From positions 310,001 to 374,000 of the forward strand of contig CAWDMC010000028.1 of the NCBI GenBank assembly GCA_963803295.1: a DNA stretch of 64,000 bases, written 5' to 3'. Positions within the stretch are counted from its first letter, which is position 1. Every line of letters begins with the position of its first letter. The DNA is from CAWDMC01 sp963803295 (GTDB lineage: Bacteria > Acidobacteriota > Terriglobia > UBA7540). The translations under genes were made by a program, and so were the position numbers. Below are positions 9,834 to 19,089 of this stretch, piece by piece. Below the pieces are notes generated by a model that saw only the letters and a program-made list of their open reading frames with translations, was not told the origin of the DNA and ran no database searches.

Positions 9834-10937
9834 GTGCCTCAACCGTACCTTGCCCGCCGCGATCCTGAAGCTTTGCTGCGCCAGATCCAAGCCGAGGATC
9901 AGTATCAGCAGCGAGGGAGATTGAAGATCTTCTTGGGTTACAGCTCCGGCGTGGGAAAGTCGTTCCGCATGCTTGACGAGGGACGCCGCCGCTTGGAACG
10001 CGGTGAGGATGTGGTAGTCGGCGCACTGCAGCCGGAGGCTCCCCCCGAGGTCCAGTGTCTCCTGCCGAAGTTCGAAACCGTGCCGATGAAGGACGTCCAG
10101 GGCATAAGGGTGATGGACGTGCCGGCGATCCTGCGGCGGCATCCTCAGGTGTGCCTGGTCGATGGGTTGGCCTACGATAACCCGCCTGGCAGCCGCCACG
10201 CCAAGCGCTGGCAGGACGTCGAGGAGCTGCTCGAGGCGGGAATCTCGGTCGGCACAGCGATGAACGTGCAGTACGTGGAGGAACGGCGAGCGGAGGTTGA
10301 GGGTATTACCGGCAGAACCATTACCCAGACCGTGCCGATCAGCTTCGTGAGAACGGCGGACGAGATTGAAGTTGTCGATCTACCGCCCGACATGTGCGTC
10401 AGTCGCACGGCTGAGGATGGAAAGCCTGAGCCGATTTCTCCCGCTCGTCAGAAACAGCTTTCCGAATTACGTGAGATCGCCTTGTTGCTGGCGGCTGACG
10501 TTGTGGATCGCAAACTTGATTCTTACCTTGAGCTGAAAGGCATCGAGCAAGTATGGGGCGCCCAGGAGCGCATCCTGGTTTTTGTAGCGCCGGGCATCCA
10601 AGCAACCAGGATGCTTCAGAGCGCAAGGCGCAATGCGGACCGCTTCCACGGAGAGATGTTCGTGGCCTACATGAACGACCCGGAGTTAACCCCCAAGCAG
10701 AGGGACGCGCTTGAGGCGACAATGGCGCTGGCGCGAAAGCTGGGCGCAAAAATCATTCCTTTGGATGGTGAGGATCCGATTGTCGGCATCATGGATTTCG
10801 CCCGTTCTCATGGCATCACCCAGATTTTCGCCCGGAACATCAACCACGCCAATTGGTGGGATCGCCTCTTGGGGGGCGACATCGACCGGCTCATCCGCAA
10901 AGCCGAAGGCATCGATATTCGCGTCTTCCCCGATTAA
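9834..10937 (+). CDS. Stand-alone KdpD N-terminal sensor (KdpD + Usp domains), copy 1
   Basis: 367 residues from a GTG preceded by AGGAGGGTG. Residues 25-235 form the KdpD P-loop domain with Walker A GYSSGVGKSF; residues 240-365 form a Usp-like domain beginning RILVFVAPG. It lacks the DUF4118 and kinase parts, which are encoded at 1819-3360. The Walker B region reads CLVDGLAYDNPPGS, whereas the second copy has the usual CLVDEFAHTNVPGS, so the acidic residue after Asp is lost here and nucleotide hydrolysis may be impaired. It probably works as a separate sensor for the kinase. Confidence 0.85.
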   Translation: MPQPYLARRDPEALLRQIQAEDQYQQRGRLKIFLGYSSGVGKSFRMLDEGRRRLERGEDVVVGALQPEAPPEVQCLLPKFETVPMKDVQGIRVMDVPAILRRHPQVCLVDGLAYDNPPGSRHAKRWQDVEELLEAGISVGTAMNVQYVEERRAEVEGITGRTITQTVPISFVRTADEIEVVDLPPDMCVSRTAEDGKPEPISPARQKQLSELREIALLLAADVVDRKLDSYLELKGIEQVWGAQERILVFVAPGIQATRMLQSARRNADRFHGEMFVAYMNDPELTPKQRDALEATMALARKLGAKIIPLDGEDPIVGIMDFARSHGITQIFARNINHANWWDRLLGGDIDRLIRKAEGIDIRVFPD

Positions 10938-10944
10938 CCCTCCT

Positions 10945-12087
10945 ATGGACCACCCCGAGTACCCTGTCAAGCGCGGCACGCTAAAAGTGTACTTGGGGTA
11001 CGCAGCCGGTGTCGGTAAGACCTACAAAATGCTGGACGAAGGTCAGGACCTGCAACGCGCTGGTATCGATGTTGTCGTCGGTTACTTCGAGCCGCATGGC
11101 AGAAAGGACACGATCGTGAAGGCCGAAGGTCTGGAAACGGTTCCTCGTCGCAAGGTGGAATATCGCGGATCCGTTTTCGAGGAGATGGATACCGAAGGTA
11201 TCCTGGGCCGGAATGCGCAAGTCTGCCTTGTCGATGAGTTCGCCCACACTAACGTGCCTGGCTCCGAGCGCAACAAGCGGTGGCAGGACGTCCAGGTGCT
11301 GCTCGACGCGGGTGTCAACATCATCACCACGATGAATGTTCAGCATCTGGAAAGCCTCAACGATCAAGTCTGGCAGGTGGCAGGGGTCCGGGTGCGCGAA
11401 ACCGTTCCCGATTGGGTCATTCAACAGTCCGACGAAGTCGTTATGGTAGATCTTCCTCCCGAAGCTTTGCTCAACCGGTTGCGACGAGGGGCGGTATATC
11501 CTTCCGACAAAGCGGGCAAAGCTTTGCAGAACTTCTTCAAGGAGTCAACGCTGGTGGTTCTGCGCGAACTGGCCCTGCGCCAGACCGCCCACGAGGTAGA
11601 CGTGAGGGCGACCGCCGATGAAGAGATACGGGCCGCTGGCCCAAGCCAAGGGAGAGTCCAGCCCCCGCCCGCCGCTCGGGATCGCATTTTGATCTACATC
11701 ACCGACGATCCTTTGACGGCGATGCTCATCCGCAGGGGCAAAAGGGTGGCCGATTACCTGCACGCCGATTGCTTCGCCGTCGCCGTCCAGCGTCATGCTG
11801 ACTTAAGCGACCTACCTACTGAGCGCCGGGAGGCGCTCGAAAGGCACTTGAATTTTGCTCGCAACCTCCACATTGAGACACGGGTGCTCATCGGTGACAA
11901 GGTGGCAGAAACTTTGGTGGAGTTCGCCAGGCTTAATCAGGTAACCCAGATCTTCTTGGCCAGACGAACCCAGAGGACAGGACTGTTTTTCCAGGGCAGA
12001 GGCCTGGTGCAACAAGTGGTGCATCTGGCGCACGATATGCAAGTGACGGTAGTTGCCGAGCGCCACCGGAGCCCGGCCTTGACTTGA
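10945..12087 (+). CDS. Stand-alone KdpD N-terminal sensor, copy 2
   Basis: 380 residues from ATG 10945, seven bases after copy 1. Walker A is GYAAGVGKTYKM and Walker B CLVDEFAHTN, both canonical. The C-terminal Usp domain runs from about RDRILIYITDDPLTA to VTVVAERH. It is clearly a paralogue of copy 1, but with an intact Walker B, so it is the better candidate for the active half of a two-piece KdpD. Its end abuts decayed recombinase sequence, the right limit of the kdp locus. Confidence 0.87.
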   Translation: MDHPEYPVKRGTLKVYLGYAAGVGKTYKMLDEGQDLQRAGIDVVVGYFEPHGRKDTIVKAEGLETVPRRKVEYRGSVFEEMDTEGILGRNAQVCLVDEFAHTNVPGSERNKRWQDVQVLLDAGVNIITTMNVQHLESLNDQVWQVAGVRVRETVPDWVIQQSDEVVMVDLPPEALLNRLRRGAVYPSDKAGKALQNFFKESTLVVLRELALRQTAHEVDVRATADEEIRAAGPSQGRVQPPPAARDRILIYITDDPLTAMLIRRGKRVADYLHADCFAVAVQRHADLSDLPTERREALERHLNFARNLHIETRVLIGDKVAETLVEFARLNQVTQIFLARRTQRTGLFFQGRGLVQQVVHLAHDMQVTVVAERHRSPALT

Positions 12088-12111
12088 AGCGAATCAGGAG
12101 TCGGACCAGAA

Positions 12112-12567
12112 TTAAGGTGTTCTTACAATTCAGCGAGCAGCGGTTTCGAAAGGCGCCCGCCTCCTTGACGCTCGCAGACCTCGATGCTCCCCAGATTCTC
12201 GCTTTCCTCGACACGCTCGAGAGCCAGAGAGAGACACAACTGCGTTCGAAGCCGGAATCTGCGCCTCGCCGCCCTTCGTTCGTTTCTCCGCTACGCGGCG
12301 TCGTAGGATCCCACCGCCCTAGCTTCTATCACCCGCGCTTGCCATTCCGGTCCAACGCTTCGACAGAGGGCCGGTGTCCTATGTCGCGCGCGAAGAGATG
12401 TCCGCTCTCCTTAAGGCTCCTGATCGCGCGACCTGGAGCGGTCACCGTGATGGAGTGCTGCTCGCAACCATGTACAACACCGGTGCGCGGGTCTCTGAGA
12501 TTACGAAGCTGAATGTTGAAGACTTGCAATTCGGCCCTACGACGACCTGGCGCAGCCGTGGAAAGGA
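12112..12567 (+). pseudogene. Tyrosine recombinase remnant, N-terminal part
   Basis: Three frame fragments in order: FLQFSEQRFRKAP...LADLDAPQILAFLDTLE, then a garbled stretch, then SYVAREEMSALLKAPDRATW and YNTGARVSEITKLNVEDLQ, the region around the first catalytic Arg. At least two indels and loss of the start are visible. The text stops after GTGGAAAG near 12566, and the same gene continues at 15975 after element C. It is of the transposase-like 'site-specific integrase' type. Confidence 0.75.
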
Positions 12568-12608
12568 ATGTCATTCATACTGCATCTCCCTCCGTCCTCG
12601 CTATGAAA

Positions 12609-14667
12609 CTACCGGAAAACACACCGGTCAACAAGCTTGTGACCTTGCATTTTCCTTGGCGGATGTTCTCCCGGTGGTTCGTACAGGCATTGGCCGCGGT
12701 CGGTATAGGGGTGCGCACGGAGCAAGCCGTGCCGAGCCCATGTCCGAACCGTATCCGGCGTGATGCCCAGTCTCTCGGTCATCTCCTCTTGCGTGAGGAA
12801 TCCCTTATCGCGCAATCGTTCATAACGACTCTTGAGCAGCTCGTTATCTTTGACAAGATCGACCACCATCTTCCGCGTAAAGAGTCTCCCCTCTCCGGAG
12901 CGATGCCCGTTGTGGTTGAGTATCGTGGCAATGCGACCGGGTGTGTGAGACTCAAGCAGCGCGTCGACCTCGGCCATAACCGCAGGGCTTGTCTTCTTCA
13001 GCTCCCAGGCGCGTAGCGGGATCGGTAGGGTGAGCGTTCGCGTGCTCCCGCCGCGCAAGCGCACCTGTGCGGTGATGGCGTCGGCTCGATTCACCGTGAC
13101 ATCTTCAATCAACAACCGGATCATGCGTTTTCGCTCCCGGGGTGGTGTCTTCGGATCCCGCCACAGTCGGGGGAAGTCGGTGGCCAGGGCCAGCACACGC
13201 GCGCGTTGCTCGACAGTCAGCGGCGCTCGATCCGCCGCCTGCTCACGGTCGCAGCGTTCCTGGGCCTCTTGAAGGGCACGCAGTTTCGCATTCCAGTCCG
13301 CTTCCAGCCCGTCCGCCACCAGGCGGTGGTTGGGATCGACGTTCATAAACCGCTGACGCGCGAGGTCGGCTTCGTATTGTGCACGCTCTACTTGCCTCCT
13401 CCGCAGCCGGCTTGCTTCCGCCAGGTGTGACTGGATCTCGTCTTGCACAGTGAGCGCCACCTCCAAGGTGAGGGGTGTGACCAGCTCGACCAGCAAGGCG
13501 CTGATCGCTTCGTCGAGGCTCGCCCCTGGGATACTCTGGCAGGTGCGCGCCCCGGCTCGCGTGCGATCGCGATCGCATAGATAGAGGGGCACTTGCTGTC
13601 CGCCGGCACCCACCGAGTAGCGCACGCTCATCCGATCGCCACAGCGTCCGCACAGCAGTAGCCCTTGCAGCAGGGCCGGCCCTTCGCGGGGTGGGCTCTG
13701 CCGGCGATCGTCCCCGTGAGCCTTCGCATTCTCGAGCAGTCGTTGCTGGTTGGCTTGGTATTGCTGCCACGGGATGTACCCCGCATGTGCACCCGGGACC
13801 AGACTGATCCAACCGTCCGGGGCCACGAATTCGACCGCGGTGCGGCCATTCGGGAGCCTACGGCCTTTGCGCCGTCCCCACACGAAGGCCCCCGCATAAG
13901 CGCGGGTTATGCAAGACCTGCAACACGCGCTGCTGATGGAGGGGTTCCCAGATCAGGTCTCCCTTCCGTGGACCGATGCGTACGCGTCGGGGGAAGAGCA
14001 CCTCGTTCTTCCGAAACGCCTTCATCGTCGCCGTGGCCGATCCCGTCCGCTCAAAGGTCGTAAACAAGAAACTGACCGCCTCTTGCACCTGCTGGTCGGG
14101 ATCCAGCTGCACCCTCTTCTGAGTGTCGTACACCAAGCCTGTCGGCAGCGCAACGGGTAGCTCACCGCGCAAGGCTTTGCTGAGGATGCCGCCGTGTAAG
14201 CGCGCCTTCATGACATAAATTTCGGCTTCTGACATCTGGCCCTTCAATCCGAGCAAAAGCCTGTCGTTAAATTCCTTGGGATTGTAGACGCCATCTTCAT
14301 CCAGGATCAGCGTATCGGCGAGGGCGCAGATCTCGAGCAGTCGATGCCAGTCGGACGAGTTGCGCGCCAGGCGCGAGACCTCCAAGCCGAGCACGATCCC
14401 GACGCGCCCCATACCCACCTCCGTCACCACCCGCTCGAATCCTTCCCGATCCCCTGCGACCGTGGCGGTGTGTCCCAGATCGCCATCGACCACGACGATC
14501 TCGTCACGCGGCCATCCCAGGGCGACGGCGCGGTCATGCAGTGCGTATTGACGCTTGCTGCTCTCCGTATTCTCGAAGACCTGTCGCATCGTGGATTGCC
14601 GCACGTAGAGTAAAGCAGTTCGCTTGAGGTGACGTGGCGTGACCTTCTGGTGCTGCTCTCGATTCAT
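12609..14667 (-). pseudogene. Large serine recombinase of element C, one frameshift
   Basis: The two frames together give about 680 codons. The resolvase domain starts at 14667 with the nucleophile Ser25 in YVRQS, then LEVSRLARNSSDWHRLLE and FNDRLLLGLKG. The frame breaks at CATAACCCGCGCTTATGCGG (about 13897), where a base is extra, and resumes as AGAFVWGRRKG. The recombinase zinc-ribbon domain (LLCGRCGDRMSVRY, CDRD) and a coiled coil (RRRQVERAQYEADLARQRF) follow, and the C-terminus has an added helix-turn-helix (LTQEEMTERLGITPDTVRTWA). ATG 14667 overlaps the stop of the small upstream gene. Confidence 0.82.
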
Positions 14668-15002
14668 GAGGAAAGCCCCCTGGACTGTCGCCCACTGTTT
14701 ACGATGGAAACATCCTGGAGAGTTGCCATCGCCATGCTGGCCACGAGGCGCACGACGACGGCGACATCGCCGGCCAATGTCAGGGGCCCTCTTCGATGGA
14801 GGTCATCGGACGCGTCATGCCGTGGGCGAGCCTCTCGAGTCGTGCAGGTCGACCACGCGTCCAACCACACCTTCATCCCCTCCCGTTGGAACAGCGCCCG
14901 TCCCAGACGGTGCCCACCCCTGTCACCGATCACCTGACGACGCAGATCTTCATAGCGCTCGACTTGCTCGGCGGGGTCATCCGTATGATCGTGCCCGCTC
15001 AT
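14664..15002 (-). CDS. Small unknown protein coupled to the element C recombinase
   Basis: 112 residues, starting MSGHDHTDDPAEQVERYEDL, then HRLGRALFQREGMKVWLDAW and a C-terminal segment SMAMATLQDVSIVNS. No known domain is recognised. Its ATG overlaps the stop of the HTH gene (ATGA at 14999-15002), and its own stop overlaps the recombinase start (14664-14667), so the three genes form a tightly coupled unit. I recall similar about 100-residue genes before recombinases of this class. It could be a regulator or a directionality helper; this is speculative. Confidence 0.55.
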   Translation of the reverse strand: MSGHDHTDDPAEQVERYEDLRRQVIGDRGGHRLGRALFQREGMKVWLDAWSTCTTREARPRHDASDDLHRRGPLTLAGDVAVVVRLVASMAMATLQDVSIVNSGRQSRGLSS

Positions 15003-15464
15003 CGCCGGCGTGGTTTTTTTTTCGCCCGCGCCAACGCCCGCTCGATGCTCCGTCGGTGCACGGAGATGCCGAACCTCTGCTGTACGGCAGCGACCAAGTC
15101 CGCTCTGGGATCGCCGGCGAGGGTCTGCTCGACGAATTCCACGACCTTCGGCAACAACTTGTGCGCGCGCCTCGGCCCCCGTTTCTGCGGGACCAGGGCG
15201 CCCAGGCCGCCGCGGGGTGAACGCCTCCTGAGCCTGATAGAAGGACGGGCGCGAAAAACCAAAGACCTTGGCGGCTTGCTGCACCGTGAAGTCGTCGCGG
15301 CGAACCCGGCGCAGCATTTCGTATTTCACCTGCAGGAGGTCGTTCGGGTCGAAGAAATCGCTGTCGGCAAACAGTTCGTCGGTCACCCGGTCGGGCCGGG
15401 GATTGAGCGTGCCCGTCTGGCGGAGAGCTTGGCGCTTTGGGGTGCGGTCTGGGTGGCTCGCCAT
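14999..15464 (-). pseudogene. Helix-turn-helix protein of element C, frameshifted
   Basis: The start MASHPDRTPKRQALRQ leads into LLQVKYEMLRRV and an HTH segment (FTVQQAAKVFGFSRPSFYQAQ), the invertase/transposase-helper type. Near 15205-15225 the reading must shift frame, after which it continues GLGALVPQKRGPRRAHKL, VVEFVEQTLAGDP and VHRRSIERALARAKKK to the stop at 14999. The whole would be about 155 residues with two HTH-like units, resembling helix-turn-helix proteins that precede serine recombinases in mobile cassettes. Confidence 0.7.
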
Positions 15465-15657
15465 GTGTAACTATAATTATGCCTACAATTCGAATCGTTG
15501 TCAAGTCTTTTGTTGTTCCTCCAAACAGCATCGATATGAGGCTATATTCCGTTAAAATGGTTCTAAAGATATGATCAGGCCTCAGCCATCGCTTTCGCAT
15601 TTGGGCATAATATACTTAACACAATAGGCGAAATTATCTTTACATATTCGAGGTGCA

Positions 15658-15960
15658 CTATGAGCCCCGCCGACCTCGGCGTGGCTTCAGCTCCTCGATC
15701 AAGTCGGCGAGCTTAAGGAGATCGGCCACACGGAACGCAGATCGCCCGGCAGACACGATCACAAATGGATCCTCTGCGACAACGTCGGTCCAACCCGCAG
15801 GGATCTTCCGCAACCTGCCGGCGTCGTCGTGGAAATAGACCCTCTGGCTTTCCCCAGCCGTGGCAGTACGTCACGACCTTGTACTCTCGTCTGAATAGCG
15901 GATGGTACGGATGCGTGACCCGGAAGGTCTCACCCGTCTCGGCGGCATTAGCTGTAGTTG
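15658..15960 (-). pseudogene. DUF5372-like protein of element C, frameshifted
   Basis: The N-terminal part reads TFRVTHPYHPLFRREYKVV, the usual start of DUF5372. A frame change near 15840-15848 is needed before VYFHDDAGRLRKIPAGWTDV, then DPFVIVSAGRSAFRVADLL and the stop at 15658. No clear start codon was found. A homologous gene (39459-39791) holds the same first position in element A, which supports the assignment. The biochemical function is unknown. Confidence 0.65.
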
Positions 15961-15974
15961 ACCTGCTTCTCCAA

Positions 15975-16131
15975 AAAGCGGAAGGAACGTGTGATTCCGC
16001 TGTGGAAGAGTACGAGGCGTCAACTGCGAGACTGGCCTGGTCGGATTCGCACCACCGCTGGGTGCCCGCTATTCCCCAATCGCCGCGGTGAGCGCCTCAC
16101 GAGAACAGGCGTGCGGTCGCGACTCGATGCG
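15975..16131 (+). pseudogene. Tyrosine recombinase remnant, continuation
   Basis: Reads KRKERVIPLWKSTRRQLRDW, then CPLFPNRRGERLTRTG and RLDAALA, the segment that follows the N-terminal fragment at 12112-12567. The catalytic HxxR and Tyr are missing, because at about 16131 the text passes directly into a PAS-domain remnant on the other strand. So the gene was split by element C and also lost its 3' end. Confidence 0.75.
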
Positions 16132-16137
16132 GCCTTA

Positions 16138-16232
16138 GCTGTGTCGCTTTGCCGAAGCGCCTCTTCCGCCCGGTTGTATTCGGTCAAATCCTGAATGGTC
16201 TCAATGGCACCGCAACGACGGCCCTCCCGCTA
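16138..16232 (-). pseudogene. PAS/PAC-domain fragment of a sensor kinase
   Basis: Reads REGRRCGAIETIQDLTEYNR then AEEALRQSD, the exit of one PAS/PAC domain and the entry of the next, as in multi-PAS histidine kinases. About 30 residues survive between the recombinase remnant and the tRNA gene. It is evidence of a deletion or rearrangement to the left of the tRNA. Confidence 0.6.
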
Positions 16233-16316
16233 AGGTGCCCCATGCGAAGTTCCTGAACATTGGTGGTCGTGAGCTTGACCCCCGGCCTCAGGGAAGTTAT
16301 ACTTCTGGAGTGATAC

Positions 16317-16390
16317 GCGCCTGTAGCTCAGATGGATAGAGCGTTTGCCTCCGGAGCAAAAGGTCGCAGGTTCGAATCCTGCCAGGCGTA
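16317..16390 (+). tRNA. tRNA-Arg (anticodon CCG)
   Basis: Full cloverleaf: acceptor GCGCCTG paired with CAGGCGT (first pair G-U), D-arm TAGCTCAGATGGATAGAGC, anticodon stem TTTGC/GCAAA with loop CTCCGGA (anticodon CCG at 34-36), T-arm GCAGG-TTCGAAT-CCTGC and discriminator A; CCA is not encoded. The 3' 43 bases recur exactly at 40266-40308, marking the gene as an integration target. Confidence 0.95.
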
Positions 16391-16391
16391 C
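16349..16391 (+). repeat. 43-bp direct repeat, att-like (left copy, inside tRNA-Arg)
   Basis: From the anticodon loop (CTCCGGAG...) to the base after the discriminator (...GGCGTAC). It is identical to 40266-40308 and in the same orientation. The 3' half of a tRNA gene is the classic tyrosine-integrase attachment site. Confidence 0.85.
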
Positions 16392-17728
16392 TAACTCCTT
16401 CATAATGTTTCAAGTACAGGTTATGTCCGAGCCACAAACCAAGCGAAATTCTGCAACTTAACCCTAGGCTCCAGCACTTCCTGAGCCTATAGAATCAAAG
16501 GCTTACTGAAAATAGAGAGCTTCTGCTTGAAAAGCAAAGGCTCCTGATTTTAGAGATGACATCAGACAGGCTAACTCTCTCGAATTAAAGCAGCTCGCGT
16601 GGGAGCATCAATCCGATAAACACGGCAGCCGTGAACGTAATGGAACCGACTCGAAATTAGTAGGCGTAACGAAACTCTCTGGTCGGAGAAGTGAGGGCGA
16701 TTGCGCGTCAGGACACGATCGTCTCCGGTGTTACGATGATCGAGGCTTGGCACCCGCCTGAACGCTTGAGCGCCACGAGCCGGGCAGAGGAGGCAGTTCC
16801 GCCCGCCGTTCACAGCGGCTTACTGCGAAACGGTCGAAATTGCCGAGCCGCTTAAGAGGATCGCAGGATTATTCTGTCTGCCTTTGCCTTGGTAATTGAC
16901 CCTCGAAGTCTGAGGATGCGTCGTCGGGAGAGCTTCTTGCGTTCAGACCGCGATGTGTTTGTCCTATCCGCGTGCAGATGTCTATTCGTCATCTAGCAAG
17001 GCACTTTTGCGAAACCGCCATTATTGAGTAACGGCAAATGACAATCTTTTAATCGAACAGGGTACTCCGCTGACGCTGCCTTCCACAGCCTCGACGGCCT
17101 GCTCGCCGGGCAAACTTTGATCGCGCTGTCCGACGCCGACGTCACCCTCAGCGGTCACAAGCCCTCGCGAAGCTCGTTTTCGTGCTGACCGCGCATTAGC
17201 CGTCGGTCGTGTCCATTGTGCCGGTGAATCGGAAACTCTATGGTTTCTTCGTCGCCACTTGCCGTTTCAAGCTGCGATTGCGTGAAACCCTTAGTGCTGC
17301 GGAGATGGGGCCCCCCGGCCGAGATCCGTCTCGTGAAGCAAGGCTCCGTTGAGATCTGCCCCATCAAGGTATGGATAGGCAGTGAACAAGAGATTTATCC
17401 GGGTCTTCCCCTGGGCCGCTTGTCACATCTAACTGTGATCCAGATCACAGCGAGTGGTTCCGCTTCTCTTCTATAATCCGTTCGGTTACCCAGAAACCAA
17501 AGCTTGGGGGCGCTCCCATGGAGCCCAGAGGTCGCCCTTCCCGCCTTCTCATTCATCCGCCGGTGCTGGTGAATCAAGCTTCGCTTCAGATACTCGGCAC
17601 GACGCACGCTGTTCGGCCTGCTGGAATTTTCGGCTCGCACGGAGAAGGTCCCCGCCCGGAGCTTATACCGAAGCTGAAGTTGTGGTAACGGCACCTCCGA
17701 TTGAATGGCTCTTCGTCCGGAGGACTTT
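16392..17728. other. Gene-poor stretch after the tRNA
   Basis: About 1.3 kb with only short, unconvincing reading frames on both strands. The one notable site is the palindrome at 17434-17449, listed separately. Low coding density right after an att-like tRNA end is compatible with the edge of a decayed island. Confidence 0.4.
17434..17449. promoter_or_regulatory. CRP/FNR-family operator-like palindrome
   Basis: TGTGATCCAGATCACA is a perfect TGTGA-N6-TCACA inverted repeat, the consensus of CRP-type regulators. It lies about 280 bp before the ATG of the next gene, rather far for a simple promoter operator. No CRP-family gene is in the window. Confidence 0.4.
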
Positions 17729-18172
17729 ATGAGGAAGAACATTAAGCTCTTCACCGCTGCGATAGGAGCACTCCTCCTGATCGTGATCACCCTCATCGCG
17801 AGGGACAGGCTCCTGCGTATCCTACATTCAACCTTCGAGTGCGGGGACGGTCCGAGGTTCGAACTTGCGGCGAGCGTTCCTGACAAGCCCACGATCTCGA
17901 TGAAACTCAATCCCATTCAACAGCAGCAACTCTCTGAGGCATTCGTCGGTGACCGCGAGTTCCGCAAGTGGGTCGTGGCCGGTTACAATTCATGCGTAGT
18001 TACCAAAGCGCAGTATCGCCAAGACCTAGCTGGATTCCATGGCCTGGACGGCTTGGCGCGCGAAATAAACGAATTTACTGAGAAGCCCTCACTTTCCGAA
18101 CAGGAGACTGCAAAGCTGGCGCGCCTGGTCAGCCGCTACTACGAATTGGCCCATAAGTGGGCAACGGAGTAA
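17729..18172 (+). CDS. Membrane-anchored protein of unknown function
   Basis: 147 residues from ATG 17729, chosen because GGAGG (17719-17723) precedes it by 5 bases; an in-frame ATG at 17705 has none. The N-terminus MRKNIKLFTAAIGALLLIVI is a signal anchor. The rest is soluble, with one Cys pair (ECGDG, NSCVV) and a helical C-terminal part (EQETAKLARLVSRYYELAHK). No family is recognised. Confidence 0.6.
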   Translation: MRKNIKLFTAAIGALLLIVITLIARDRLLRILHSTFECGDGPRFELAASVPDKPTISMKLNPIQQQQLSEAFVGDREFRKWVVAGYNSCVVTKAQYRQDLAGFHGLDGLAREINEFTEKPSLSEQETAKLARLVSRYYELAHKWATE

Positions 18173-18684
18173 CTGCAGCAGGTCGCCATGTCGCTCGTCT
18201 GTTGGATAACCTGTCGTCATGGCTTCGCGATCGCCGCGGTCGACGGCCTTCGCCTCGTGTACACCGATGGCGTGTACGTCTTACATGTCACTTAAGCGCC
18301 GCCCCGGATCCCACGCCCGGCCTATCTACCCGCTGGGGGAATCGCGTTAGAAGGCGCCAGGATCGACGATCGGCCGGCAGGCGACAGACGGCGGCTTTGA
18401 TTTTTGAAAGGCCTGCGGGGAAGATAGTCAGTGAAGCTATCGGAAAGTTTCTTTCAGAATAGGCTCACCCAAGAACAGAGAGATATGCTGCGATGCTGGC
18501 GCGAGTTCCTTTCGCTTTCGCATTCATCATTACAACCTTGACGTGCCGGTCTGTACGATGATGCTCTTTGCGTCCGTCATTCTATCTTCGCTTACCTGTG
18601 CGTCCACAGAATCCACCTGACATGCAGAATGAGCGGCTTGCGGACAGTCGCCTTCTAGTTGAATCACTCGTGTAGACTGCTTCG
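18173..18684. other. Intergenic; possible 35-codon reading frame only
   Basis: About 500 bp without a convincing gene. A small frame at 18188-18295 (starting MSLVCWITCRHGF) has no clear ribosome site and is left as doubtful. The next block is an IS remnant. Confidence 0.35.
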
Positions 18685-18985
18685 ATGACTCGACTTCTCC
18701 CTGCTTTGCTTGCTTGGTTCCGCGCCTTCTTTGGCTCCCGGCATGATTTCGGACTGGAGCTCGTCGCCTTGCGTCATCAGCTCGCCGTTCTCAAGCGCAA
18801 GAACGCTCGACCCAAGTTGAGCCCATGGGGATCGCCTGTTTTGGCTGACCCTCCGGAGCAGATGGTCAAAATGGGCGCATGTCCTGGTCCTCGTGAAGCC
18901 GGAGACGGTCGTGAGTTGGCACCGCACCGGCTTTCGGAGGTACTGGCGAGTGGTTTCTCGCCGGAGACCGGATCCCGCCTGCACC
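18685..18985 (+). pseudogene. IS transposase remnant (integrase-core type), N-terminal part
   Basis: Begins MTRLLPALLAWFRAFFGSRH and LELVALRHQLAVLKRKNARP, the leading helices of an rve-type transposase. A frame change near 18825 is then required to read DRLFWLTL, VLVLVKPETVVSWHRTGFRR and YWRVVSRRRP, after which homology ends. The catalytic core is absent here. A catalytic half of what looks like the same transposase type lies on the same strand at 30066-30745, beyond the electron-transfer cluster. Confidence 0.7.
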
Positions 18986-19089
18986 CTCGACATGTCGATA
19001 AAGGATGGCACGCACTGCCGAAGACCGTCCCTTTTCTGAGGCGGTCAATTTTTGAGGATACACAGGGACCCAGGCTTCGAGTGGATGTC

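Larger units (their letters stand above)
12568..15974 (-). mobile_element. Serine-recombinase element C, inserted in a tyrosine recombinase gene
   Basis: About 3.4 kb separating the two halves of a tyrosine recombinase gene. Removing it would rejoin GTGGAAAG with CGGAAGG and restore RGKRKERVIPLW; an AAG is present at both edges, as expected if the crossover core lies there. All its genes are on the minus strand: DUF5372 (15658-15960), HTH protein (14999-15464), small coupled gene (14664-15002) and large serine recombinase (12609-14667). Most of them carry indels, so the element looks inactive. The ends are placed to within about 10 bases. Confidence 0.65.

Noticed and set aside
16571..16813. 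80-codon minus-strand frame after the tRNA
   Set aside because: No ribosome site, no hydrophobic or motif structure, composition not protein-like.
18188..18295. 35-codon reading frame as a small gene
   Set aside because: No convincing ribosome site and no recognisable family; may be chance.
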